Below, one piece after another: positions 45,176 through 54,922 of a stretch of DNA of 64,000 nt. The position numbers and the translations under genes were made by a program. The notes under the pieces are model-generated. The model ran no database searches and was not told the DNA's origin. It worked only from the letters and a program-made list of their open reading frames with translations. How positions within the stretch are numbered: position 1 is the stretch's first letter; each line of letters begins with the position of its first letter. Source of the stretch: Streptomyces sp. 2114.4 (GTDB lineage Bacteria > Actinomycetota > Actinomycetes > Streptomycetales > Streptomycetaceae); NCBI RefSeq assembly GCF_900187385.1, contig NZ_FYEY01000001.1, forward strand, positions 6,634,001 through 6,698,000. The letters run 5' to 3'.

Positions 45176-45655
45176 TCAAGCCATGAGTCGACGGTGACAG
45201 ATGAGGGCTGCGGCGATGCCGACGAAGGCGAGGAAGTGTTCGGCCTTTCGTTCGTAGCGTCGGTGGAGGCGGCGGCAGCCGGCGAGCCAGGACACCGTTC
45301 TCTCGACCACCCAGCGGTGGCGGCCCAGCCGCGTGGAGGACTCGATGCCTTTGCGGGCGATGCGATGACGGATGCCTCTTTTGCGGAGCCATAGGCGCAG
45401 GTGGTCGTAGTCGTAGCCCTTGTCGGCGTGGAGCTTGGCCGAACGTCGGCGGCGCGGTCCGCGTCGGGAGCGGATAGGTGGAATGCCGCGCACAAGCGGT
45501 TTGAGTCCGAGGCTGTCGTGCATGTTGGCGCCGGAGATGCCCAGCGACAGAGGTAGACCGTTCCGGTCCGTGATCAGGTGGATCTTTGATCCGTTCTTGC
45601 CGCGGTCGGTCGGATTCGGTCCGGTCAGTGGCCCCCTTTTGCGGCCCTGAGGCTG
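45176..45655 (-). CDS. IS5-family transposase OrfB (copy D)
   Basis: Runs LTGPNPTDRGKNGSKIHLIT DRNG ... GANMHDSLGLKPLVRGIPPI RS ... HRWVVERTVSWLAGCRRLHR RYERKAEHF to a stop in flanking DNA (CHRRLMA). It is reached by -1 frameshift at the AAAAGGGGG of OrfA. Confidence 0.78.
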   Translation of the reverse strand, partial: QPQGRKRGPLTGPNPTDRGKNGSKIHLITDRNGLPLSLGISGANMHDSLGLKPLVRGIPPIRSRRGPRRRRSAKLHADKGYDYDHLRLWLRKRGIRHRIARKGIESSTRLGRHRWVVERTVSWLAGCRRLHRRYERKAEHFLAFVGIAAALICHRRLMA

Positions 45656-46025
45656 ACGGAGTCGATCGCGCAGCGCGACCAGTCCAGCTCGCCGCGGGCG
45701 CCGAGCTCGTCGAGGATGACCCGGTGGAGCCGGGCCCAGACCCGGCCCTGGCTCCACCGGGCGAAGCGCCGGTAGACCGTCGGCCAGGCCGGGCCGAACA
45801 CCGGGGGCAACTGCCGCCAGGTGCACCCCGAGGTGGCTACGAAGATGATCGCCGCCAGGCATTCGCGGTCACCCGCCCGTCGTCGGCCGCCGCCCTGCGG
45901 ACGTATGACCTCCGTCGGCGGAACCACTCGCCGGAACAACGTCCATAACTCATCCGGCACCAACAGCTCAATCAGATCAGTCATCCACGGCTCAACGAAC
46001 GATCACACCAAAGGAAACGGCGTCT
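45185..46025 (-). mobile_element. IS5-family element, copy D, outer end truncated
   Basis: The left end GAAACGGCGTCT (46014-46025) is intact. The right end stops near 45185, about 18 bases short of the expected inverted repeat. Both transposase frames survive. Confidence 0.75.
45625..45984 (-). CDS. IS5-family transposase OrfA (copy D)
   Basis: 119 residues, MTDLIELLVPDELWTLFRRV V ... RAAKGGH, nearly identical to copies A and B. Confidence 0.85.
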   Translation of the reverse strand: MTDLIELLVPDELWTLFRRVVPPTEVIRPQGGGRRRAGDRECLAAIIFVATSGCTWRQLPPVFGPAWPTVYRRFARWSQGRVWARLHRVILDELGARGELDWSRCAIDSVSLRAAKGGH

Positions 46026-47092
46026 AAGGGCGGAGCACCGATGGTGGCCGCAGTGCGCCGACTCGGCGTGCCCTCGCTCGCCTCGGTACCGACGTCCACG
46101 AGATCTTCCCTGTCCAGTGCCGCCTGACCGGACGCAGCAGTCGGCCGAGGTCGGGAGTGGCGGCCGCCTACGTCCTTACCGGCTCGGCCCGAGCTCATCG
46201 CCGGACTCACCGCTAGCGGTGTCACACGCCTCGGCTACCTCGCTTGTCTGTGCTGGCCGTGGGTTTGCGCCGCTGTCAAGGCGTGAGTTCACGCTTGGTC
46301 CGCGGCAGCAGCGGTCCTGGGTAAGCGCTGCGCCATTCGGGCGAATCCGGGTCCTCCCTCTTTCCGGGGCTCGCCGGTGACGCCTTAATAGCAGTAGTGA
46401 GTCCGGAGGTCGCCCATCCTTTTTCGGGGACTCATGATCCGCCGGTTGACCGGTAGCGGTCAGCGGCACTACCTGATGGGTGCTCCTTGGACGGCTGGCC
46501 GGTTGCCCCCGGCAGCGGTTGGCTGACTACCAGTCAGCCTTAGGGCCCCGAACCAGATCCACGCAGACTTAGATCGCGAGGGCTCATCATGGGCAAGGGC
46601 TTTCAGCTGAAAGGGCATCAACTGCTCTGAGCCGGGGAGCGGAAATCAGCTCACGCTGTCGACTCCGCTGATCCGACCGTACCGGTGGATCCCCTCTCAC
46701 ACCGGGCTTCACGGGCCGCCAGCACGCCCAAGTGACCGGCTCGGTCGACAACTCCGCCGGCCTCCAGGCGCGCCCCGTGCTCCATCAAGCCTTGAGGCCG
46801 GACAGCCTCGGCGTCGGCCGCAGGCGACGGTCCGGCAACCGCCATGCTCCGCTGCGGCATAGCTCTGTGAGCACGCGGCGCGGACCGCCGACGTCTGACT
46901 GTGCTGGTCAGGCAGCTGTGGCGAGTCAAGACCACGCTCGATCGAGGCCCTCAGATGCTTCCCGGCGCGCAGCGGACGGCACAGATCGACCCGTGCCCCA
47001 GGCGCCGGTCGCAGCGGTGCAGCGCACTGCTCTCGCAACGTTACAGGGCGGCATTAGGGCTGCCCCAGAACCCTTGGAAAGGAAAATCCACG
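46026..47092. other. Long gene-poor stretch before the ice-binding gene
   Basis: About 1.07 kb without a frame I can support on either strand. It contains the gaaagga ribosome site of the next gene (about 47077). No tRNA, riboswitch or IS end is recognised. Confidence 0.35.
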
Positions 47093-48607
47093 ATGGCAAC
47101 AACCGTACCTCTGGGCACCGCCGCTACCTACGGGGTGCTCGCCAACACGGCGATCACCAACACCGGCCCCACCGTGGTCGCCGGCGACCTCGGAGTGAGC
47201 CCCGCCGGTGCGGTGACCGGCTTTCCTCCCGGAACGGTCACCGGAACCATCCACCTGAACGACGCCGCCGCGGCGCAGGCCCAGGCCGACCTGCTGACCG
47301 GGTACGCCAACGCGTTGGTACAGCCGGTCACGGCCACTGTCCCGACGGAACTCGGCGGGACCACCCTGACCCCCGGCGTGTACAACTCCGCCTCCGGCAC
47401 GTTCGGCCTCAACGGGACACTGACCCTGGACGCTCAGGGCAACCCCAACGCCGTCTTCATCTTCAAGACGACCACCACGCTCATCACGGGAGCCACCGGC
47501 AACGTCAACCTCATCAACCAGGCAAAGTCCGCCAACGTCTTCTGGCAGGTCGGCAGCTCCGCGACACTCGGCGCCGGCTCCACCCTGAGGGGCAGCATCC
47601 TCGCCTTCACCTCGATCACCGCCACGACCGGTGCCATCGTGGACGGCCGGCTGCTGGCCCTCGGCGCCGCCGTCACGCTTGACTCGAACGCGGTCACCGT
47701 GCCGCCCCTGTCCACCTGCTCGGTGGTGGTCCAGCCGGTGGCCGGGCCGGTGGTCGTCGGGCAGCCGACCCCCGTATCCGCTCTGGTGACCTGCAACGGT
47801 CTGCCGGTCTCGGGTGCCTCGGTCACCTTCAACGGAGGTGCGGTCCCGGTGACCGCCACCACCAACGCGGCGGGCATCGCCACCGGGTCGCTGACCTTCA
47901 ACACCGCCGGGCCCGCCACCATCACTGCCACTGTCACCGCGGCCGGCTCCGGGTGTGCCTGCACCGGCGTCGTCTCCGCGCCCCTCCCCATCACCGTCAC
48001 TCCGCAGCCGTCCTGCCTGGTGGTGGTCCAGCCGGTGGCCGGGCCGGTGGTCGTCGGGCAGCCGACCTCCGTATCCGCTCTGGTGACCTGCAACGGTCTG
48101 CCGGTCCCGGGTGCCTCGGTCACCTTCAACGGAGGTGCGGTCCCGGTAACCGCCACCACCAACGCGGCCGGTATCGCCACCGGGTCGCTGACCTTCAACA
48201 CCGCCGGGGCCGCCACCATCACTGCCACCGTCACCGCGGCCGGCACTGCCTGCACGTGCACCGGCGTCGTCTCCGCGCCCCTCCCCATCACCGTCACCCC
48301 GCAGACGGGCCCGCTGAGCGTGTCGCCCGCCTGCTGGCACGTCAACCTGCCCATCCCGATTCCGAGCCTGTTCGTGGCGACGCTGACGGCCACCCTCACG
48401 CCGGCGCAAGCGGGAGTCACGGTCACCTTCTACGTCTCCGGCCTGCCGGTGGGCACCGCGGTGACCAACGCCAACGGCATCGCCACGCTCAACGCCGGCC
48501 TGTCCATCCTGCAGATCAGCGCCAGCAGCTACACGGCGACCGCCACCGTCGGCGGCGTCCCGGTCCAGGCGACCAACACCCTGAAGCCCTGCTTCCCGCC
48601 AGTGTGA
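47093..48607 (+). CDS. Ice-binding (DUF3494) protein with repeated Ig-like domains
   Basis: This 504-residue protein starts at the ATG at 47093. Residues of about 5-205 are a DUF3494 ice-binding-like beta-helix (ATYGVLANTAITNTGPTVVA GDLGVSPAG, LGGTTLTPGVYNSASGTFGL NGTLTLDAQGNPNAVFIFK, NVFWQVGSSATLGAGS). Two near-identical 99-residue Ig/invasin-like domains follow (about 210-405, VVVQPVAGPVVVGQPT... VTFNGGAVPVTATTNAAGIA T), then a third diverged one. The fold is named for ice binding but many members are adhesins. It begins directly with the domain; no signal peptide or anchor is seen. Confidence 0.88.
   Translation: MATTVPLGTAATYGVLANTAITNTGPTVVAGDLGVSPAGAVTGFPPGTVTGTIHLNDAAAAQAQADLLTGYANALVQPVTATVPTELGGTTLTPGVYNSASGTFGLNGTLTLDAQGNPNAVFIFKTTTTLITGATGNVNLINQAKSANVFWQVGSSATLGAGSTLRGSILAFTSITATTGAIVDGRLLALGAAVTLDSNAVTVPPLSTCSVVVQPVAGPVVVGQPTPVSALVTCNGLPVSGASVTFNGGAVPVTATTNAAGIATGSLTFNTAGPATITATVTAAGSGCACTGVVSAPLPITVTPQPSCLVVVQPVAGPVVVGQPTSVSALVTCNGLPVPGASVTFNGGAVPVTATTNAAGIATGSLTFNTAGAATITATVTAAGTACTCTGVVSAPLPITVTPQTGPLSVSPACWHVNLPIPIPSLFVATLTATLTPAQAGVTVTFYVSGLPVGTAVTNANGIATLNAGLSILQISASSYTATATVGGVPVQATNTLKPCFPPV
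47722..48302 (+). repeat. Tandem 297-bp duplication encoding Ig-like domains
   Basis: Blocks at about 47722-48005 and 48019-48302 are nearly identical (offset 297 bases, 99 codons) with few base differences. Confidence 0.85.
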
Positions 48608-48750
48608 ACCGCCGGTGCCCGATCCGCCGGGGCAGCGTGACGGGTCCTGTCGCGGTACTCGCGAAGGAAGGTCTGATCCACGCAGTGCAGACCCTGGCCT
48701 GACGGCCTTCCGGTAAGCGGCCTGCCCCCAAGGGCTGTCGCTCAAGGGCT

Positions 48751-48777
48751 GTCCCCCGTCGTGCAAGGACGGGGGAC
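48751..48777 (+). terminator. Hairpin terminator downstream of the ice-binding gene
   Basis: Stem GTCCCCCGTC / GACGGGGGAC with loop gtgcaag. Confidence 0.6.
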
Positions 48778-49161
48778 AACCCGACTCGAACTCACCGGTG
48801 AACCATGGGACCACGCCCGTCGGCAGGACGGAGAGGGGGGCGGAACACCCCGGATGCCGGTGGTGCGTGGACGACTCACAGGTGAGGACCGGGGCCGGTG
48901 TTTGGCTCCGGCAGCGGCCCCGGAACAGCCGTGCTGCTCTCGCAGCCCCAAGGCCGCGCGTGGAGCCGCCAGGTGGCCGGTCAGACACATGCTTCAGCAG
49001 CATTCCGGGGACCGTCTTACCCGCGCCCCTGGGTGACAGGCGCGATACGGCCTCGCGCGCGTTGGAGAGGATGCTCGCGCCGGCGCCGAACGGGCCGGGA
49101 CTCTTGAGAACGCCCCCGACGCGGTTATGGACCGGATCGGGGGCCGGGGGCGGCGGCCGTG
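48778..49161. other. Non-coding stretch
   Basis: About 380 bases with no gene I can support. Confidence 0.3.
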
Positions 49162-49584
49162 TCAGAACTCGGTGTACTCACGCATGGCCGTGAGGAACAC
49201 GGTTGTGTCCGCTCGTGCCGGGCCAAGTCCCCGACGGACCCGGGTGCTCTGCTCGATCACGAACGCTCGCTGCTCTGCGGGGAGATGGTCCAGCACCGTC
49301 CGGTGCGGGCTGCGTCGAGGCGGGTGCGGAAGCCTGCCCAGTACCGGCATTCCGTGACGGGCCAGTTCGGTATCCACCATGGAGTCGAAGTCGTCCGGAC
49401 CGCGCTCCTCGTGTGGGCAGTGAAGGAGTAGGCCCGATGGGCACGTCGGCGAAGGGGACCCTCGCCAGGCGACTGTGCAGCCAGGCCATCGCGGACTCAG
49501 CGGGAGTGAGAGTGATGGTGCGGCGCTGCAGTTCCCCGGCTCGCACTGTGGTGCTCTTGGTCGCCTCGGGAAAGTGCTGCCTGT
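49162..49584 (-). pseudogene. Unknown protein, frameshifted
   Basis: Two minus frames join: TVRAGELQRRTITLTPAESA MAWLHSRLARVPFADVPIG then LLLHCPHEERGPDDFDSMVD TELARHG ... LDHLPAEQRAFVIEQSTRVR RGLGPARADTTVFLTAMREY TEF. The indel is near 49435. The product looks like a soluble helical protein; family not recognised. It abuts the end of the IS110 copy, which may have displaced its start. Confidence 0.4.
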
Positions 49585-50775
49585 GACGATGAGGGTGGTT
49601 CGTAGAAGGTGCCGTCGCGGAGCATGGCGAAGAGGACGTCGATGCGACGGCGGCGAGACAGACGAGGGCGGCGACGTGGTGCTTTCCCTCGCGTCGCTTC
49701 TTGTCGTAGTAGGCACGTGAGTCCGGCTGCGAGAGAGAGGCGAACGCGGCAAGGTAAAAGGCTCGCTTGAGCTGCTTGTTGCCACGCCGGGCTGGGTGCT
49801 CGCTGCGGATGGAGGAGCCGGATCGGCGGGTGGCGGGTGCGAGTCCGGCGTAGGCGGCCAGGTGGCCTGCGGTGGCGAAGCCGCTGCCGTCACCGACGTC
49901 GATGAGGATACGGGCTGCGGTCCTGACCCCGATGCCTGGCATGGAGGTCAGGACCGGTGAAAGAGGGTGCGCCTCCAGCAGTTGTTCGATCCTGGTGGCG
50001 AGGAGTTTGCGCTGGTCGAGCACGGCGGTGAGTGAGGCGGCCAGGCTGGGGACGATCAACGCCGCAGCGTCGGTGCCGGGAACGAGGACGGTTTGTTCGT
50101 CGAGTGCGTCGAAGATGTCCTCGACGAGCCGTTCGGCCACGCGCGGTGCCTTCGGCCGCAATATGGATACCAGTCGTCGCCTGCCGGCCTTCGTATCTGG
50201 GCTGGTGAGCCATAGCGTTCGAGCAGGAACAGGACGGCTGGGTGATCCAGGCGGGGGCCCAGAACTCGCTCGAGCGAGGGATGGATCTGGGTTAGCAGTC
50301 CGCGCAGGCGGTTCTTGGTGCGGGTGACCTCGCCGGCCAGGTCGTCATCGAACCCGACGAGCATGTGCAGCTCGGCGACGGTCTCGTCGTCTGGGGCCAA
50401 GTCCCGAAGGGTGTGCGGCATGGTTCGGGCGGCATCGGCGATGATGGCTGCGTCGCGAGCGTCGGTCTTGGCCTCACCGGGGTACAGGTCGGCGATCCGC
50501 CGCATGGTCAGCCCTGGCAGATAGGCGACACGGCAGCCGACGTCGCGGGCAACAGCCAGCGGTAGGGCCCCGATCGAGGCCGGCTGGTCCACCACGACCA
50601 GCACCGTTCCATGCCTGGCCTGCAGTTTCTCGAACAGCTCACGCAATCGCGGTTCACTGTTGGGCAGCGGCTTGTCGAGCACTTTCTTGCCCGCCGGAGT
50701 CAGGGCGGTGCCGTGATGCTCGCCCTTGCCGACGTCCAGACCGAGGTAGACATCGATCCTGTCCTCGCTGCCCAC
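49585..50775 (-). pseudogene. IS110-family transposase, frameshifted
   Basis: GTG at 50775 begins MGSEDRIDVYLGLDVGKGEH HGTAL with the first DEDD Asp. KTDARDAAIIADAARTMPH follows. A frameshift near 50170 leads to SMPGIGVRTAARILIDVGDG SGFATAGHLAAYAGLAPATR RSG, the helix-hairpin-helix of the transposase 20 domain. A second indel near 49650 precedes RRRIDVLFAMLRDGTFYEPP. Apart from the two indels it is complete and could have been active recently. Confidence 0.85.
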
Positions 50776-51014
50776 GCACCCCTCCCCAGCAGATTCCTTC
50801 CCGGCCTCATCTGCGGCACCAGCGTGCCGGCATCCACGTTACGAAGGCCTGCTTCACCCCGAAAAACTCGGCGAGCGGTCATGCCCCTGATCAGCGGTCT
50901 GCCGATGCCTCCGGAGCCGGTGACACCACTTTTTCGACCATGATCGACAAGGGGCGGAAGTCATGCCGGACCCGGAGACCGGGAACCCCATTGCGGGGCC
51001 ACGAAAACGGTAAC

Positions 51015-51482
51015 GGGGGCGAACGTGCAGGTCCGAGCCCCGTGGACCGGGGTAAGCCCGGTTCCAAGATGCACGTTCTGTCCGATGCGGACGGACTGCC
51101 CCTACGCGTCGGCCTCTCCGCAGCCAACACCCACGACAGCCTCGCGTTGAAGCCGATGTTGTCCCACTTCCACATTGGACACGAATTCCATGCAGCCGAT
51201 TCCAAGCCCATGCGTCTTCATGCCGACAAGGCCTACGACATTCCTCACCCGCGGCGATGGCCCTGGGGCAAACGCATTGGCGTCCGCATCGCCCGCAAGG
51301 GCATCGACTCAAGTGAACGACTCGGCCGCCGCCGATGGGTCATCGAACGCACCATGTCCTGGCTGACCGGCTACCGCCGCCTCAACCACCGATACGAGCG
51401 CAAACCAGGCAACTACCTGGCCTTTCTCGGGCTTGTAGCAGCATTCTGCTGCTACAAGCGGCTCCTCGAACTGACCATGTAG
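51015..51482 (+). pseudogene. IS5-family transposase (second subgroup), C-terminal half
   Basis: Reads PSPVDRGKPGSKMHVLSDAD GLPLRVGLSAANTHDSLALK, MRLHADKAYDIPHPRRWPWG and RRRWVIERTMSWLTGYRRLN HRYERKPGNYLAFLGLVAAF C to a stop at 51482. The N-terminal OrfA half is missing. The right end (gaccatgtaggacacggtc) recurs at 53690-53709. Confidence 0.75.
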
Positions 51483-51839
51483 GACACGGTCTAAGGGCCT
51501 TCTGACGTGGCGAGGTGTCCGATGGTTTGCTATGGAGAGTGGACGGTGGGGTGGGCTGTGGGAGATCGCATGTCCGTTGCTGTCGCCGGCCAAGGTGAGG
51601 CTGCAAGAGAGACAGCGGCAGCACGGCGATAGGTCTAACGGGTGAAATTCTGTCGATCTCTTGTGGCGCAACGTGCGGTGGTGGGTTACTGCTGTTATCC
51701 GCGTTTCGGGCCGCCCATTCGGGTGTGTATTTGACCGGTGCCGGTCTGGGGCCGGTCGCCTGCTCGCTGTTGGCCCATGCGGTGGAGCAGACATTTCCGT
51801 GTGCGGGGGAAAGGTCCTCCGCCGACCTGAGGGAGTGTC
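51483..51839. other. Upstream region of the second propeller/IPT gene
   Basis: No gene seen. Less GC-rich than average around 51640-51720; it probably carries the promoter. The ribosome site gaggga lies just before the ATG at 51840. Confidence 0.35.
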
Positions 51840-53268
51840 ATGTTCACCTTGACATCGCCATCGCCGCAGGCCGCTCAGGCGCGCGCTGCCGGGTTCGCCG
51901 CCTCGTTCGCGGCGGGGGTCTCCATTCCCGTGGGTGACACGCCCCAGGGAATCGCCCTGACGCCGAGTGGGGCCCGCGCATATGTAGCCAACCGGGGCTC
52001 GAACACGGTCAGTGTGATCGACACCGCCACGAACACCGTCACCGCCACCGTCCCCGTGGGGGATGCGCCGATCGGCGTGCATCACCCCGGACGGGACGCG
52101 CGTCTACGTCGCGTGTCTCGCCTCGAACGCGGTGAGCGTGATCGACACCGCCACGAACACCACCAATGACACGATCCCCGTCGGTATCCTCCCCATCCTG
52201 CTGACGGTCGCCCCCGACGGGGCGCATGTCTACGTCACGAACGTCGGCGACTCCACGGTGAGTGTGATCGACACCGCTGCCAACACCGTCACCGCCACCA
52301 TCGGCGTCAGCGCCCAGCCACGTTTGACGACGGTGAGCCCGGACGGCAAGCATGCCTACGTGGCGAATGCCGAGCCGGACACGGTGAGTGTGATCGACAC
52401 CGCCACGAACGCCGTCGTCGAGAACATCGACTTCGGGGACGGACCCACCGTCATTGCGTTCGCCCCCGACGGCACACACGCCTACGTGACCAACTCCGTC
52501 GCGGGCACCGTCGGTGTCCTGGCCACGACCGTGATTCCCGACCAGGGCTCCACAGCCGGCGGCGCCACCGTGACGCTCACCGGCCACCACCTGGCCAACG
52601 CCACCGCCGTGCGCTTCGGCACCGCTCAGGGCGTCATCACCGCCAACACGGACACCTCGCTGACCGCCATCACCCCCGCGGGGTCCGGCGCCGTCCCCGT
52701 GACGGTCACCACCGCGGGCGGCACCGGCACCCTCGGACAGTTCTACCACCGGCCGGTCCCCGTCCTCACCGGTATCAGCCCCGCCGCGGGTCCCCTCGCA
52801 GGCAGCGACCAGGAGATCGTCATCACCGGCCGCAACCTCGACGGAGCCATCGATGTGTACTTCGGTCCCACCCGAGCCGTCATCCAAAGGGTCTCCGACA
52901 CCCAACTCACCGTCAGGGCCGCGGCGGCTGCGGCGGCAGGCGGGGTCACCGTCACCGTGGTCACCCCCGGCGGCCGTGCCGAAGGCCTGTCCTACACCTA
53001 CGTCGACCCGCCTACCGTCACCGGCGTCAGCCCCACCTCGGGACCGACCACCGGTGGCACCTCGGTGACCATCACCGGCACCGGCCTGGCCGCCACCGAC
53101 CAGGTCACCTTCAACGGCACCCCGGCACCCTTCGCGGTCCTCTCCGACACCACCGTGACCGCCACCTCCCCGCCCAGCGGCACCGAAGGCACCTTCGACG
53201 TCACCGTCACCGGCCCCGGCGGCAACGCCACCGGATCGTTCACCTACGTCTCCGCACCCGATATCTGA
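51840..53268 (+). pseudogene. YVTN beta-propeller plus IPT/TIG protein, frameshifted
   Basis: The ATG at 51840 begins MFTLTSPSPQAAQARAAGFA and reaches the propeller (ARAYVANRGSNTVSVIDTAT NTV). A 2-base loss near 52076 (GGCGTGCATCACC where GGCGTGGCCATCACC is expected) moves the rest to another frame: ITPDGTRVYVACLASNAVSV ID... then three IPT/TIG domains ending VSAPDI at 53268. Repaired, it would be about 475 residues, a paralogue of the gene at 754. No signal peptide. Either a recent pseudogene or a base-call error. Confidence 0.85.
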
Positions 53269-53302
53269 CCCACCGAGGCGTACGACTGGGGCGGTGAACA
53301 GG

Positions 53303-53349
53303 CCAGGTGCCCGGGCGGGGGTCGTCACGCTCCCCGCCCGGGCACCTGG
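53303..53349 (+). terminator. Strong terminator after the propeller/IPT gene
   Basis: An 18-base perfect stem (53303-53320 with 53332-53349, CCAGGTGCCCGGGCGGGG and its complement) and an 11-base loop, 34 bases past the stop. Confidence 0.8.
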
Positions 53350-53363
53350 AGCGTACGGCCATG

Positions 53364-53628
53364 TCAGCGGCCTGCCAGGGCCGCGTCCACCGTGTTCTCG
53401 TCGTCGGCCCGGGGCTCGAAGCGGGCGAAGAAGTCGTCCAGGGCCTCGGGGGGGGACGGTCAGCGCGTTGGCCTCGCCGACGGGCTGATTGCGTTGGTCA
53501 AGCCGCCGCAGCAGCTCGGACTTCTCAACGGGCAGGTACACCAGCAGCGGGCGCCCGCCGGCGGCCTGAACGGTCTTCTTCCACGTGTCGCGATCCTCGC
53601 GCAGCCACAAGCTGCGGGAACCAGGCAA
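53364..53628 (-). pseudogene. P-loop ATPase/kinase-like protein, C-terminal fragment
   Basis: Minus strand reads LREDRDTWKKTVQAAGGRPL LVYLPVEKSELLRRLDQRN then EANALTVP. After an extra base in a run of eight Cs it continues EALDDFFARFEP...DDENTVDAALAGR to 53364. This is the LID and C-terminal part of small AAA/zeta-toxin-like kinases; the Walker A part was lost at the IS junction near 53630. Confidence 0.55.
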
Positions 53629-53711
53629 ACCACCTGGCCTTTCTCGCTTTGGCGGCCGCCCTCTGCTGCTACAAACGACTCCTCGAACTGACCATGTAGG
53701 ACACGGTCTAA
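53622..53711 (+). mobile_element. Right-end remnant of the second IS5 subgroup
   Basis: Encodes NHLAFLALAAALCCYKRLLE LTM then the end sequence gaccatgtaggacacggtc, matching the end of the element at 51015-51494. Confidence 0.8.
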
Positions 53712-53844
53712 GGCAGTTCTGCTTGTGCCAGTCGAGACGGTGGGAAACTCCCGAACTGCGTTCTCATCGCGCGCTGAGGCCGACTGCTCGAGCAGAAGAT
53801 CGGCGGCTTCCAGGCGCCGAAGTAGGTGGCAACCGCCCGGCCCT

Positions 53845-54210
53845 CACCGGACCGGCCGGAGCGGAGGCGGAAGCCCGCCGCGCCGGGTTCGCCCGCCACG
53901 GCGCCTTCGACGGCCCAGGCCGTCACCGACGAAGCCCGGCTGCGCCGCATCGTCGCGCTCGCCACGACCCGCACCTGTACCCGGGGGCTTTCCTCATCTG
54001 CGTCTACACCCCGACCGCGCCCTGTGCCGGAATTCGGCCTACCATGCCGACCAGCCGGTCATGGCCGACTGCCAGCCCCTAGCCCGTCGCAACACCGCAC
54101 TCACACCCTCTGACCACCGGGCCTTGACCGGCCACCTCACCCAGCCGGAAGAGGCACTCGGGCTCGCTTGTCCAGGTCGGCAGCGGCCCCGCGCAGTGTG
54201 CGGCCCAGCG
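53845..54210 (+). pseudogene. Integrase-like C-terminal relic
   Basis: Through several frames the text reads RRIVALATTRT, FLICVYTP then PDRALCRNSAYHADQPVMAD CQPLARRNTALTPSDHRAL. The CxPLACRNxALT-type end is one I associate with actinobacterial tyrosine-recombinase-like proteins. Multiple indels; dead. Confidence 0.45.
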
Positions 54211-54560
54211 AGGTCGGGTTGACCATCCCGAGGCCAGCGAGGTGGCCGTCGGCCAGCGTTTGAGGGTCGGGCAGGTTGGCGCGCAGGCCGACGTAGTGAT
54301 CGGCGTCGAAGCTGCCCTTGGTGGTGCGGGCTGCCGCGGCGGGCGGGAGCAGACTCGTCATGGTCTGGCTCAGCAGTGGCTTGTAGGCGAAGAGAGGCGG
54401 GCGCTGGTCGAGCGGCGTCCTCAGCACGGTGGCCAACACCGTGGGGTCGAGGAACGGGTTGTGCAAGCCGATGCCGCGGGCGGCCGCCGGCTCGGCATCG
54501 GCTGCTGCTGTGCGGGCGACCTCGCGGATTCGCCCCCCAGGGTTCGCACGGAAGCACCCA
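54137..54560 (-). pseudogene. Asparagine synthase-related protein (lasso cyclase-like), C-terminal relic
   Basis: Reads RGIGLHNPFLDPTVLATVLR and FAYKPLLSQTMTSLLPPAAA ARTTKGSFDADHYVGLRANL P. The HNPFLD and KG.FD.D..YGLR-type motifs are typical of AsnB homologues that close the macrolactam ring in lasso peptide pathways. The N-terminal glutaminase-like and ATP-binding parts are missing, and no precursor, protease or transporter gene survives nearby. Confidence 0.6.
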
Positions 54561-54922
54561 GGCCTGGCAACGTGTCCGGCGCAGAGACGGCCTGGTGCGC
54601 CGCTTGGACCAGGAGCGGCGGGCTGCCGGCTCGGCGAACGGCAGGCCAGGGAACCAGTGGACGCACCCGTGATCGTTGGCTGCGCCTGACGGGCCTTACC
54701 TCGCGAGCCTACGATGCTGCTGGGCCCGCGGGTGGTGCGCCGGTGGTGGCCGTTTGGCGCGAGGCACTGAAAGCGCCTCCATTGCGGGCCGGATGGGGGC
54801 CTTGGGCATTGACGCTGGGTGTCACCAGTGAGCTACTTGGTGTATTCGCGCCGCTGTGTCGTCGAAGGAGGCGCTGATTCGATACACGCCCCGTCCGTCG
54901 GCGATGCACTCAGGGAGCCCCT
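54561..54922. other. Non-coding stretch before the IPT/ice-binding gene
   Basis: About 360 bases with no supportable gene; contains agggag as ribosome site for 54923. Confidence 0.3.

Noticed and set aside
47054..49003. 649-codon minus-strand open frame
   Set aside because: Antisense shadow of the ice-binding/Ig gene.
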